This document shows, in pieces, positions 25,520-33,722 of a DNA stretch of 64,000 nucleotides (its first letter is position 1; the number at the start of each line of letters is the position of its first letter). The notes under the pieces are model-generated. The model did not search any database, had not been told where the DNA came from, and saw only the letters and a list, made by a program, of their open reading frames with translations. This DNA comes from Streptomyces sp. Root1304 (GTDB lineage Bacteria > Actinomycetota > Actinomycetes > Streptomycetales > Streptomycetaceae): positions 124,001 through 188,000 of the forward strand of contig NZ_LMEP01000003.1 of the NCBI RefSeq assembly GCF_001426405.1, in the 5' to 3' direction. A program made the translations under genes and the position numbers.

Positions 25520-26547
25520 ACACCGTACGCCTGCTGCCCGCCGTCGCCGTCCACGAGACCCCGGACGAGACGCTGCTGACCCTCGGCCCCCGGCTGCTCC
25601 GCATCGGCGGGGCCCGGCCGGGTCTGGGCGAGGCGCTGCGGCGGCTGCGGGAAGGGACCACGCGGGAGGCGCTCGGCGCGGACTGGCGTCCCGAAGCGGC
25701 CTCCGCGCTCCTGTCCGAGCTCCGCGAGCTGGGCTGGGTCACGGGCGAACCGGCCGCGAACGGTACGGAGTTCACCGGCGAGCCGTTCGAGCGGCAGGTC
25801 GACTACCTCGGCCTGTTCACTCCGGACACCGGCGCGGCGCAGCACCGGCTGCTCACCGCCCGGATCGGGGTGATCGGCCTGGGCGGCATCGGCGGCATCG
25901 TCGCCCAGCACCTGGCGGCGGCCGGCGTGGGGCGGTTCTGGCTCGTCGACGACGACCGGGTGGCCCTGCACAACCTCAACCGGCAGTTCACGTACGCCCG
26001 TTCCGACCTGGGGCGACCCAAGACCGTGGCGCTGGCCGCGTACCTGGGCGGGATCCGGGAGGGCGCCGAGATCGTCGGCGTACGGAGGAGGATCGCCGCG
26101 GCCGGTGATCTCGCGGCGTCGCTGCCCGGGGACCTGGACCTGGTGGTCGTGGCCGCCGACACCCCGCCCGAGCTGCCCGCCGTGGTCGCGGAGTGGGCGG
26201 CCGGCACCGGCACGCCGACCGCGATCGGCGCGGTCGCCGTCGGCGTCGGTCTCTGGGGTCCGGTGGTCGACCCGGCCCGGGGTGGCTGCTGGACCTGTTT
26301 CGAACGGGCCCGGCGCGCCGGTCTCAGCGCCCGCGACCGGGAGTTCGAGGACCGGTCCACCGAACCCGCCCCCTTCTCCTTCGGCCCCGCCAATACAGTG
26401 GTCGCCGCCATGCTCGCGCATGACATCGTCGAGTTCCTGTGCAGCGGAACATGCCCCACTCTGGGGCGCCGGGCGGCCCTGGACTTCACGCGTCAGCAGA
26501 TCACCCACAGCGAAGAGAGCACGTGCACGTGTCCGACGACCTCATGA
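25516..26547 (+). CDS. ThiF/MoeB/E1-like adenylating enzyme with N-terminal RRE-like domain
   Basis: This 343-residue protein reads from the CTG at 25516, which forms a CTGA overlap with the preceding stop and has GGAGG at about 5 nt; no ATG, GTG or TTG is available in frame nearby. Residues about 12-78 have the strand-plus-winged-helix pattern of RiPP recognition elements (LRRLREGTTREALGADW, then LLSELRELGWV). The E1 fold follows: GLGGIGG (121-127), D145-D147, NLNRQ (153-157) and the AADTP loop with D215. Cysteine pairs C258/C261 and C309/C313 could bind Zn. Related enzymes are MccB (microcin C), PaaA (pantocin) and TOMM C-proteins, but no YcaO lies nearby, so peptide adenylation resembling MccB/PaaA is favoured. 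Confidence 0.82.
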   Translation: MNTVRLLPAVAVHETPDETLLTLGPRLLRIGGARPGLGEALRRLREGTTREALGADWRPEAASALLSELRELGWVTGEPAANGTEFTGEPFERQVDYLGLFTPDTGAAQHRLLTARIGVIGLGGIGGIVAQHLAAAGVGRFWLVDDDRVALHNLNRQFTYARSDLGRPKTVALAAYLGGIREGAEIVGVRRRIAAAGDLAASLPGDLDLVVVAADTPPELPAVVAEWAAGTGTPTAIGAVAVGVGLWGPVVDPARGGCWTCFERARRAGLSARDREFEDRSTEPAPFSFGPANTVVAAMLAHDIVEFLCSGTCPTLGRRAALDFTRQQITHSEESTCTCPTTS

Positions 26548-28049
26548 CCGATCAGCAGCACCTGCCGGAACCGCGGGCGGGCGAGAAGCCGCCCCCGGGG
26601 GACGGGTCCACCGGCGAGAGGGCCACCGGCGAACGGCCCGGGGGGAAGCCGAAGAAGACGCCGTTCCGGGGCACCGGGTTCCTCCGGCTGTGGACCGGCG
26701 AGACCCTGTCCCTCGCCGGCACCGAGATCACCTTCATGGCGATCGGCATCACCGCCGCGACCACCCTCGCCGCCACCCCGTGGCAGATGGGCGTCCTTGA
26801 GGCCGCGGAATCCGCCGCTGTCCTGCTGCTCGGGCTGTCGGCGGGCGTCTGGGCGGACCGGTACGAGCGGCGCGCGCTGATGCTCGTCGCCAACGTCGCC
26901 CGGGGACTGCTGCTCTTCGCGATCCCGCTGCTCTTCTGGTTCGACGCGCTCACCATGCCGGTCCTGTACGGGGTCGTCTTCCTGGTCGGCGCCTTCACGC
27001 TGCTCTTCGACAGCGCCATGTCGGCCTATCTGCCCCGGCTGCTGCCGCGAGGGCAGCTGGAGCGCGCCAACTCGTGGATGGAGGCGAGCACCTCCGTCGG
27101 CACCGTCGCGGGGCCGGGTCTCGCCGGTCTGCTCATCCAGGTCGTGAGCGCGCCGGTCGCCCTGGTCGTGGACTGCTTCTCGTATCTGATCAGCTGCTTC
27201 ACGCTGGCCGGCCTGCCCAAGGCGGCGCCGGCGCCCGCCGACCCGCAGGACGGCAAGGGTGAAGGCGACGGAGCGGTGGCAGGCGCGGGGGCGTCGGCCG
27301 GGGAGCCGGAGCCGCGGGAATCGCACCGCAAGGCCGTGCTCAAGGGGCTGCTCGTCCTCCGGGACGACCGCATCCAGCGGCCGATGATCCTCGCCGCCAC
27401 CCACTTCAACATCTTCCACGCGATGTTCTTCGCGGTGCACACCCTCTTCGTGCTCCGCGTCCTCGGCTTCAGCCCGGGTCTGCTCGGCGCCACCAGCATG
27501 GCGGGCGGTGTCGCCGGTCTGCTCGGCGCGTCCTCCACCCCCTTCCTCACCCGGCTGTTCGGCCAGGGCCGCGCCCTCGTCCTGGCGTACGCCGCCCCCG
27601 GCGTCTCTGCGGTCCTGGTCCCGCTCGCCGAGCAGTGGGACAACCGCGCGCTCTCCATCGTCCTGGTGTCGGCCTCCACCTTCACCTGGACCTTCGCGGT
27701 CGTGGTCAACCTGGTCATCAGCGAGACGGTGAAGCAGAGCCTGGTCCCCGACCACCTGCTCGGCCGGGTCACCGCCACCACCCGCTTCGTCAGCTGGGGC
27801 TGCCAGCCGGTGGGCGCGCTGCTCGGCGGCTGGCTCGGCGGACGGTTCGGCCTCGCCGAGGTCATGTACGTGTCGGCGGCCGGCCTCCTCACCTCGGCGC
27901 TCTGGCCCCTGCTCAGCCCGGTCCGCGCCCTCCGGGGCACCGAGGGCGGGGAGAGCGAAGCGGACGACGCGCCGGCCGGAACGACGGCCGCGTCCGCCGG
28001 CACCGACGACGACCCCCGCCCGAAGACCGCGCCTCCCACCGAGCCGTAG
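26544..28049 (+). CDS. MFS efflux transporter, probable RiPP exporter
   Basis: This 501-residue protein has a charged N-terminus of about 45 residues, then about twelve hydrophobic segments beginning FLRLWTGETLSLAGTEITFM. The motif-A-like loop VWADRYERRALMLVAN is after TM2, and a long Gly/Ala/Asp-rich central loop (about residues 240-275) joins the halves. ATG 26544 overlaps the previous stop as ATGA, giving translational coupling; an in-frame GTG at 26529 is an alternative. Its place in the operon points to export of the product. The C-terminus is a low-complexity acidic tail. Confidence 0.83.
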   Translation: MTDQQHLPEPRAGEKPPPGDGSTGERATGERPGGKPKKTPFRGTGFLRLWTGETLSLAGTEITFMAIGITAATTLAATPWQMGVLEAAESAAVLLLGLSAGVWADRYERRALMLVANVARGLLLFAIPLLFWFDALTMPVLYGVVFLVGAFTLLFDSAMSAYLPRLLPRGQLERANSWMEASTSVGTVAGPGLAGLLIQVVSAPVALVVDCFSYLISCFTLAGLPKAAPAPADPQDGKGEGDGAVAGAGASAGEPEPRESHRKAVLKGLLVLRDDRIQRPMILAATHFNIFHAMFFAVHTLFVLRVLGFSPGLLGATSMAGGVAGLLGASSTPFLTRLFGQGRALVLAYAAPGVSAVLVPLAEQWDNRALSIVLVSASTFTWTFAVVVNLVISETVKQSLVPDHLLGRVTATTRFVSWGCQPVGALLGGWLGGRFGLAEVMYVSAAGLLTSALWPLLSPVRALRGTEGGESEADDAPAGTTAASAGTDDDPRPKTAPPTEP

Positions 28050-28056
28050 GAGCACC

Positions 28057-29355
28057 GTGCCCGTCCTCAGCCCCGCCCGCCACACCCTCTCAAACGGTCT
28101 GCGGGTGGTCGTCTCCAAGGATCCGACCGTGCCGGTGGCCGCGGTCTGCCTCTGGTACGAGGTGGGTTCCCGCGACGAGCCGCGCGGCCGGACCGGGCTC
28201 GCGCACCTCTTCGAGCACCTGATGTTCCAGGGCTCGACGCAGGTGCCCGCCGGCGGGCACACCGCGGCCGTCGAGGACGCCGGCGGGCACACCAACGCCG
28301 CCACCGGCTTCGAGCGCACGGTCTTCCACAGCCTCGTCCCGGTGGGCCAGCTGGAGCTGGTGCTCTGGCTGGAGGCCGACCGCATGGGCGGGCTGCCCGA
28401 CGCGCTGACCGCCGAGAGCCTGGCCACCCAGCGGGACGTGGTCCTGAACGAGCGCCGCGAGCGGTACGACAACGTCCCCTACGGGACCGGCTGGGAACAG
28501 CTGGTCGCCATGTCCTTCCCGCCCGGGCACCCCTTCCGCGCCCTGCCGGCCGGCAGCCCGGAGGACCTGCGGGCGGTCACCCTCGACGACTGCCGTGCGT
28601 TCTTCGGCCGCCACTACACCCCGGACCGGGCGATCCTCTCCGTGGTCGGCGACGTCTCCCCCGAGGCGGTCGTCGACCTGGCCGAGCGCCACTTCGGGCA
28701 CATCCCGCCGTCCGGTACGGGACCCGGCGCCGCCGGCCCCCTGACGCGCACCGTCGTACCGGGCGCGCCCGAGAAGCCGGTCGAGGCGCGGCGCCACGTC
28801 GTGGAGCCGGTGCCGGGGCCCGCGTTCATGGCCGCGTACCAGCTTCCCGCGTACGGCGAACCCGGGTACGCGGCCGCCGACCTGGCCCTGACCCTCCTCG
28901 GCGGGATGAGCAGCCGGGGCCTGCACGACCGTCTGGTGCGGCGCGAACAGATCGCCCACACGGCGCGCGCGTCGCTGATGCCGCTGCGGTGGGCCCCGTC
29001 CCTCGGTCAGCTCAACGTACGGGCCCCGGCCGGGTCCGCACTCGCGGACGTGGAGCGCGCGGTGGACGCGGAGATCGAGCGGCTGGCCGACGGCGGGGTC
29101 ACGGAGGACGCGCTGGAGGGGGCGCGGGCCCAGATCCGCCGGGACTGGCACGACCGGCTCGCCCACCCGGCCGGCCGGGCCGACGAACTCTGCGCCCAGG
29201 AGGCGTACTTCGGCGACGCCACCCGCTGCGACCGGCACCTGGCGAGCGTCCTCGACATCGGTGCGGCGGAGGTCGGCGCGGCGGCCGCGGAGCTGCTCGC
29301 CCCGGCGCGGCGCGCGGTCCTCACGTACGAGCCCGCGGGGGATGCGGGACCGTGA
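28057..29355 (+). CDS. M16-family zinc metallopeptidase, catalytic subunit
   Basis: This 432-residue protein is a complete M16B-type peptidase (PqqF/MPP-beta group). The inverted zinc motif H50-L-F-E53-H54 lies in TGLAHLFEHLMFQGS, and a downstream acidic residue in the A-A-T-G-F-E-R-T segment is the expected third ligand region. A second domain begins around residue 215. It probably cleaves the leader from the modified precursor. GTG 28057 has GTAGGAG upstream, 7 nt after the exporter stop. Its partner at 29495 lacks the zinc motif. Confidence 0.87.
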   Translation: MPVLSPARHTLSNGLRVVVSKDPTVPVAAVCLWYEVGSRDEPRGRTGLAHLFEHLMFQGSTQVPAGGHTAAVEDAGGHTNAATGFERTVFHSLVPVGQLELVLWLEADRMGGLPDALTAESLATQRDVVLNERRERYDNVPYGTGWEQLVAMSFPPGHPFRALPAGSPEDLRAVTLDDCRAFFGRHYTPDRAILSVVGDVSPEAVVDLAERHFGHIPPSGTGPGAAGPLTRTVVPGAPEKPVEARRHVVEPVPGPAFMAAYQLPAYGEPGYAAADLALTLLGGMSSRGLHDRLVRREQIAHTARASLMPLRWAPSLGQLNVRAPAGSALADVERAVDAEIERLADGGVTEDALEGARAQIRRDWHDRLAHPAGRADELCAQEAYFGDATRCDRHLASVLDIGAAEVGAAAAELLAPARRAVLTYEPAGDAGP

Positions 29356-29498
29356 GCCGCACCTGGCACGACCCTCTGCCCGCGCCTCCGGCGACGACGC
29401 CGTCACTGCCACCGGCACCTGCACCGGCACTCGCCACTCGCCACCGAGACTTCCCGGCCGCCCGTCCCGCCGGTCCTTCGCGAAGGGTCCCCGTATGA
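29352..29498 (+). CDS. 48-residue ORF wedged between the two M16 genes
   Basis: GTG 29352 overlaps the stop of the first M16 gene as GTGA, and the TGA at 29496-29498 overlaps the ATG of the second as ATGA. The predicted peptide is Pro/Ala/Arg-rich (VSRTWHDPLPAPPATTPSLP and onwards, ending R-R-V-P-V) with no recognisable domain. The two-sided 4-nt overlap suggests it is translated to couple the subunits, but its composition is also what a non-coding GC-rich spacer would give. Confidence 0.4.
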   Translation: MSRTWHDPLPAPPATTPSLPPAPAPALATRHRDFPAARPAGPSRRVPV

Positions 29499-30889
29499 AC
29501 GCGCCCGTCTCCCTCTCCCCGGCCGTCACCGGCCGTCGGGCCGCCGCGCCGCGGCCGAAACGGCCCTTGCCGGCGCCGGCCGAGACCTGGCTCTTCCCCG
29601 CGCTGCACGAGGACGTCCTCGCCAACGGCGTGACGCTGCTGACGTGCGACCGCCCGGGCCAGGAGGTGCTGAGCGTCGAGATCGTCGTGGCCGCGCCCCT
29701 CGCCCTCGAACCCCGTGAGCTGGAGGGCGTCCTCGGCATCACCACCAGCGCCCTCGTCGAGGGCGTCCCCGGCCTGAGTTCGCTCGACTTCATCCGGGAA
29801 CTGGAGAACTGCGGCGCGACCCTCGGGGTCGGCGCCGAGCACGCGGGGCTGCGGATCACCCTCGACGTCCCCGTCCCGCACCTCGCCCGCGCCCTGTCCC
29901 TGCTGGTCCTGGCCATGCGCGAACCGCTGCTCCCGGCCGCCTCGGTGGACCGGCTGGCCCGCTCGCGCGTCCACGCCCTGGTCCGTCACCGGGCGGACCC
30001 CGAGCGCCGGGCCGCCGTGGAACTGCACGCGGCCGTCTTCGATCCCGCGGACCGGCGCAGCCGTCCCGCGCGCGGCACGGAGGAGACGGTCCGCCGGGTC
30101 GACCGGGACGCGGTCGTGGCCTGTCACCGCCGGTTCCTGCGCCCCGCCGTCACCACCGTGGTCGTCGCGGGCGACCTCTCCGGCAACGGCACCGAGGAGG
30201 TGCTGCGCCGGGTCCTGTCCACCTGGGAGGGCGAGCAGGGGAAGCTGTCGGCGCCGCCCGCCCCTCCGCTGCGGGAGGACCCGGCGGTGATCGTGGTCGA
30301 CCGGCCCGGGGCCGTCCAGACCCGGCTGGTCCTCGGCCGCGCCGCGTCCGCGCGCACGGATCCGGGCTGGGACCCGCTGCTGATCGGGAACCACAGTCTC
30401 GGCGGCTCCGTCAACGCGCGCCTCGACCGGGAACTCCGGGAGACCAAGGGGTACACGTACGGCTTCCACAGCCGGCTGCTCGCGGTCGTGCAGCACTCGC
30501 TCGCCGTGGTCACCGGCGCGGTGGAGACCTCCGTGACGGGCGAGGCGCTCGGTGACGTCCGGCGCATCCTGCGGGAGGTGACCGAGCACGGGATCAGCGA
30601 GCGGGAGCGGTCGGCGGCGGTCGCGCAGATCGTGGACGCCGCGCCGCTGCGCTACCTCACGGCCTCCGCCGTCGCGGACGAGATCGCCCTTCTGGTGCTC
30701 GACGGGCGTGCGCCGGGCACGCTGCCGGGCGCGTTCCGGCGGGCCGCGGCCGTCTCCGCGGAGGAGGCGTCGGCGGCCCTGCGCGAGGCGTTCGCACCGG
30801 ACCGTCTGGTGACGGTGGCGGTCGGCGACGCCGCGCGGATCGGTGACGCCGTCCGGGAGGTGGCGGGTCGGCCGCCGCGTACCGGCTGA
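29495..30889 (+). CDS. M16-family peptidase-like protein, non-catalytic subunit
   Basis: This 464-residue M16-fold protein lacks HxxEH: the equivalent region reads LEGVLGITTSALVEG. It keeps the substrate-side R/Y signature of the non-catalytic partner in RLDRELRETKGYTYGFHSR (about residues 310-328). Active/inactive M16 pairs form heterodimers, as with mitochondrial processing peptidase and PqqF/PqqG-type proteases. ATG 29495 follows GAAGGG. It is the last gene of the compact run; a 123-nt gap follows. Confidence 0.85.
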   Translation: MNAPVSLSPAVTGRRAAAPRPKRPLPAPAETWLFPALHEDVLANGVTLLTCDRPGQEVLSVEIVVAAPLALEPRELEGVLGITTSALVEGVPGLSSLDFIRELENCGATLGVGAEHAGLRITLDVPVPHLARALSLLVLAMREPLLPAASVDRLARSRVHALVRHRADPERRAAVELHAAVFDPADRRSRPARGTEETVRRVDRDAVVACHRRFLRPAVTTVVVAGDLSGNGTEEVLRRVLSTWEGEQGKLSAPPAPPLREDPAVIVVDRPGAVQTRLVLGRAASARTDPGWDPLLIGNHSLGGSVNARLDRELRETKGYTYGFHSRLLAVVQHSLAVVTGAVETSVTGEALGDVRRILREVTEHGISERERSAAVAQIVDAAPLRYLTASAVADEIALLVLDGRAPGTLPGAFRRAAAVSAEEASAALREAFAPDRLVTVAVGDAARIGDAVREVAGRPPRTG

Positions 30890-31012
30890 GCGACGTCCGG
30901 GGAGACGTCCGTCGCCGGGCGGCCGGTCACCGTGGCGGGAATCGGTCCACCCGAACCGGCGGGGTCGTGCACGCCCCTTGGCCCCGGGCGTGCCCTGCCG
31001 GACACTGAGGCG

Positions 31013-31456
31013 ATGACGCAGCGCGTGGACCTCGCGACCGTGATGGACCGGCTCGCTCTCGACGATCTCCTCACCGGCTACGCGACCGCCGTGGACGACG
31101 GCGACTGGCCCGCCTACCGGGCCCTGTTCACCCCCGACGGCCGGGCCGACTACCGGGGCTCGGGCGGGATCGAGGGGACCGCCGCCGCTGTCGCGGAGTG
31201 GCTGGCCGAGACGATGCCGCTCTTTCCCGTACGCCAGCACCTCATCGTGAACCGGCGGGTCCGATTCCGTGACCCCCTCGGCTATCCGCAGACCGGCGAT
31301 CTGGCCGACATCGGCGCCGACTACGTCAATCCGATGCGCTTCGCCTCCGGCGAGGACTTCGTGTGCGGCGGCCGCTACGCCTTCGCCGCGCGCCGCACCG
31401 CCGACGGCTGGCGGCTCCGCTCGGTCGTCGTCGACGAGCGGTGGCGCCGCACCTGA
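31013..31456 (+). CDS. SnoaL/NTF2-like protein
   Basis: This 147-residue single-domain protein has the alpha-beta barrel pattern of the SnoaL_4 group: ALDDLLTGYATAVDDGDWPA then ALFTPDGRADYRGSGG, and late GGRYAFAARRTADGWRL. Members are dehydratases, cyclases or simply ligand-binding barrels. ATG 31013 follows ACTGAGGCG. It could be the last member of the RiPP transcript, but the gap and the common family make this uncertain. Confidence 0.78.
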   Translation: MTQRVDLATVMDRLALDDLLTGYATAVDDGDWPAYRALFTPDGRADYRGSGGIEGTAAAVAEWLAETMPLFPVRQHLIVNRRVRFRDPLGYPQTGDLADIGADYVNPMRFASGEDFVCGGRYAFAARRTADGWRLRSVVVDERWRRT

Positions 31457-31477
31457 GGCCCCCGGGGCCCGGCCGGC

Positions 31478-32383
31478 TCAGGAAGCCTGGGTCAGCGCCT
31501 CGCGGACCACGCGCTCGCACAGTTCGTGGGTCAGCAGGGCGTCGCGCGCGCTGAGGACCCGGCCCTCGCGGACCGCGTCGAGGAAGGCCAGTACGGCCTG
31601 CTCGATGCCGCGCTGACGGGCCACCGGCACCCAGTCGCCGCGCCGCCGCAGGGTCGGCTGGCCCTTGTGGTCGACGACGTCGGAGAGGTTGAGGACCTGG
31701 CGCTTGGTGTCCTGCCCGGAGACCTCCAGGATCTCCTCGGTGGAGCCGTTCATCCGGTTCATCATGCCGATGGCGGTGAACCCGTCGCCGGAGAGCTGCA
31801 GCACGACGTGGTGCATGAGCCCCTCGCGGATCCTGGCCCGCACGTCGATGTGCTCGACCTCGCCGGGGAGGAGGAACCGCAGGGTGTCGACGACGTGGAT
31901 GAAGTCGTCGAGCACGAGCGTGCGCGGGTCCTCGGGGAGGCCGACCCGGTTCTTCTGGAGGACGATCAGTTCGCGCGGGTGCTCGACGCACTGGGCGTAC
32001 GACGGGGCGAGACGCCGGTTGAAGCCGACGGCGAGACCGACCGAACGCTTCTCCGCGAGCTCCACGATCCGCTCGGAGTCGGCGTACTCGTACGCGAGGG
32101 GCTTGTCGACGTACGTGGGGACGCCGGCTTCGATGAGCCGCTCGGCGATCTCCGCGTGGGCGGAGGTCGGCGCGTGGACGAACGCGGCGTCGAGTCCGGC
32201 CGCGAGCAGTGAGTCGAGGTCGCGGTGGCGCTGCGCGGCGGGCAGGTGGAGGGTGCCGGCGACCCGGTCGAGGGTCGCGGCGGTACGGGTCTGGAGGTGG
32301 AGTTCGACCCCGGGGAGGGTGGCGAGGACGGGGAGGTAGGCCTTCTGCGCGATGTCGCCGAGTCCGATGCAGCCAACCTTCAC
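31478..32383 (-). CDS. Gfo/Idh/MocA-family oxidoreductase
   Basis: This 301-residue protein has an N-terminal NAD(P)-binding Rossmann domain starting MKVGCIGLGDIAQKAYLPVL, the HAPTSAHAEIAERLIEAG strand-loop, and the diagnostic DKPLAYEY. The C-terminal domain carries the expected FIHVVDTLRFLL helix (a D-x-x-x-H-type catalytic region). It is a bit shorter than sugar dehydrogenases of the family (about 330-380). Substrate unknown. ATG 32383. Confidence 0.85.
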   Translation of the reverse strand: MKVGCIGLGDIAQKAYLPVLATLPGVELHLQTRTAATLDRVAGTLHLPAAQRHRDLDSLLAAGLDAAFVHAPTSAHAEIAERLIEAGVPTYVDKPLAYEYADSERIVELAEKRSVGLAVGFNRRLAPSYAQCVEHPRELIVLQKNRVGLPEDPRTLVLDDFIHVVDTLRFLLPGEVEHIDVRARIREGLMHHVVLQLSGDGFTAIGMMNRMNGSTEEILEVSGQDTKRQVLNLSDVVDHKGQPTLRRRGDWVPVARQRGIEQAVLAFLDAVREGRVLSARDALLTHELCERVVREALTQAS

Positions 32384-32442
32384 GGGGTCTCCCTTGTCGT
32401 GTCCACAGGCCCCGCTCGTGGGGGCCGTTCGCGCCGGTCAGC

Positions 32443-33630
32443 TTACGCGGGCCGGGCCGGGGCGACCGGCGGGCGCCAGTCCGCGATGCCGTCGAAGCCC
32501 CGCAGGACGAGCCCGGGACCGAAGGCGGAGACGGCGCGGACCAGGGTGGAGCGGAGGGCGACGGCGGGGCGGGCCGAGAGCAGGGTGACGGCTCCCGTCC
32601 GGGCGGCCTTGCGGACGATGGCGGTGGTACGGGGCAGGCGGTCGGCCGTGTAGGCGGCGAGCGCGGGTCCCGGGACGAACTCGGCCGCGGAGCCTGCGTG
32701 ATGGGCGAGGACGACGGCGTCCTCGATGGCCTGGTTCCCGCCCTGGCCGAGGCTCGGCATCATCGCGTGCGCGGCGTCCCCGAGGAGCGCGACCCGGCCC
32801 CGGTGGAAGGCCGGCAGCGGGTCGGGCAGGTGGTGGACGTCGTGGCGCAGGACCTGGCCGGGCTCGACGGCGGCGAGGATCTCGGGGACGGGGTGGTGCC
32901 AGTCCCCGAAGAGGCGCAGGAGTTCGGCCCGCTCGTCGTCGGGCGCGTGGGCCCCGGCGGGGGCGGTGGCCATGGCGTACGCGTAGATCCGGCCGTCCTT
33001 GAGGGGCTGGGTGCCCCACAGGCGTCCGGCGCCCCAGGTCTCGTGCGGGGCGAAGGGCCGCTCGGGGGCCGGGACGACGACCCGCCAGGTGGTGCAGCCG
33101 GCGTACCGGGGGCCGGGGTGCCCGGGGAAGAGGGTGTGCCTCGTCGCGGAGCGGATGCCGTCGGCGGCGACGACGAGTTCGGCTTCGAGTTCGCCCTGCG
33201 GGGTGGCGAGGCGGGCGGGGCGCCGGTCGTCGCCGGGGTCGAGCACGGTGGCGGCCGCTCCGGTACGTACGGCTCCGGCGGGGAGCGCCGAGGTGAGGAT
33301 GTCGACGAGGGTGGCGCGGTGGAGGAGGACCAGCGGCCCGCCGAAGCGCGCGGCGGCCGCCTTGGCGTCGGTGCGGGCGAGCCAGCGGCCGTCGGGGGCG
33401 CGCATGCCGCCGTCGCCCTGCCAGGCGGCGAGCTCGCGGACGCGGTCGCCGAGGCCGATGACGTCCAGCGCGCGCTGGGAGTTGGGGGCGAGGCCGATGC
33501 CGGCGCCGACGGGGGCGAGGTCGGCGGCGCGTTCGAGGACGGTGACCCGCCAGCCCTTGCGGTGGAGGGCGACGGCGGCGGTGAGACCGCCGACTCCGGC
33601 TCCGACGACGACGGCACGGCGCTGTTCCAT
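32443..33630 (-). CDS. FAD-dependent monooxygenase (group A flavin hydroxylase)
   Basis: This 395-residue protein has the dinucleotide-binding start AVVVGAGVGGLTAAVALHRK, the middle ADGIRSATRHTLFPG segment and the FAD-ribityl motif GRVALLGDAAHAMMPSLGQG. It hydroxylates an aromatic or similar substrate using NAD(P)H and O2. It is divergent from the TetR regulator at 33723, with two identical palindromes in between, the typical arrangement for an inducible detoxifying oxygenase. Confidence 0.9.
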   Translation of the reverse strand: MEQRRAVVVGAGVGGLTAAVALHRKGWRVTVLERAADLAPVGAGIGLAPNSQRALDVIGLGDRVRELAAWQGDGGMRAPDGRWLARTDAKAAAARFGGPLVLLHRATLVDILTSALPAGAVRTGAAATVLDPGDDRRPARLATPQGELEAELVVAADGIRSATRHTLFPGHPGPRYAGCTTWRVVVPAPERPFAPHETWGAGRLWGTQPLKDGRIYAYAMATAPAGAHAPDDERAELLRLFGDWHHPVPEILAAVEPGQVLRHDVHHLPDPLPAFHRGRVALLGDAAHAMMPSLGQGGNQAIEDAVVLAHHAGSAAEFVPGPALAAYTADRLPRTTAIVRKAARTGAVTLLSARPAVALRSTLVRAVSAFGPGLVLRGFDGIADWRPPVAPARPA

Positions 33631-33650
33631 GACTGCTCCTCCGACGGGAA

Positions 33651-33699
33651 ACTACAGGTGTAGTACGACCGACGGGAGTGACGCTACTACAGGTGTAGT
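33651..33699. promoter_or_regulatory. Twin 14-bp palindromes, probable TetR operators
   Basis: ACTACAGGTGTAGT occurs at 33651-33664 and again, identical, at 33686-33699. Each has perfect ACTACA/TGTAGT arms around a 2-bp centre, and centres are 35 bp apart. They lie between the divergent monooxygenase and TetR genes; the second ends 23 bp before the TetR ATG. Confidence 0.85.
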
Positions 33700-33722
33700 C
33701 AGCCCGGTAGTAGGTTGTCCCC

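Noticed and set aside
31013..32383. Including the NTF2-like and Gfo/Idh genes in the RiPP cluster
   Set aside because: A 123-nt gap, common stand-alone families and a strand change at 31478 give no positive support.
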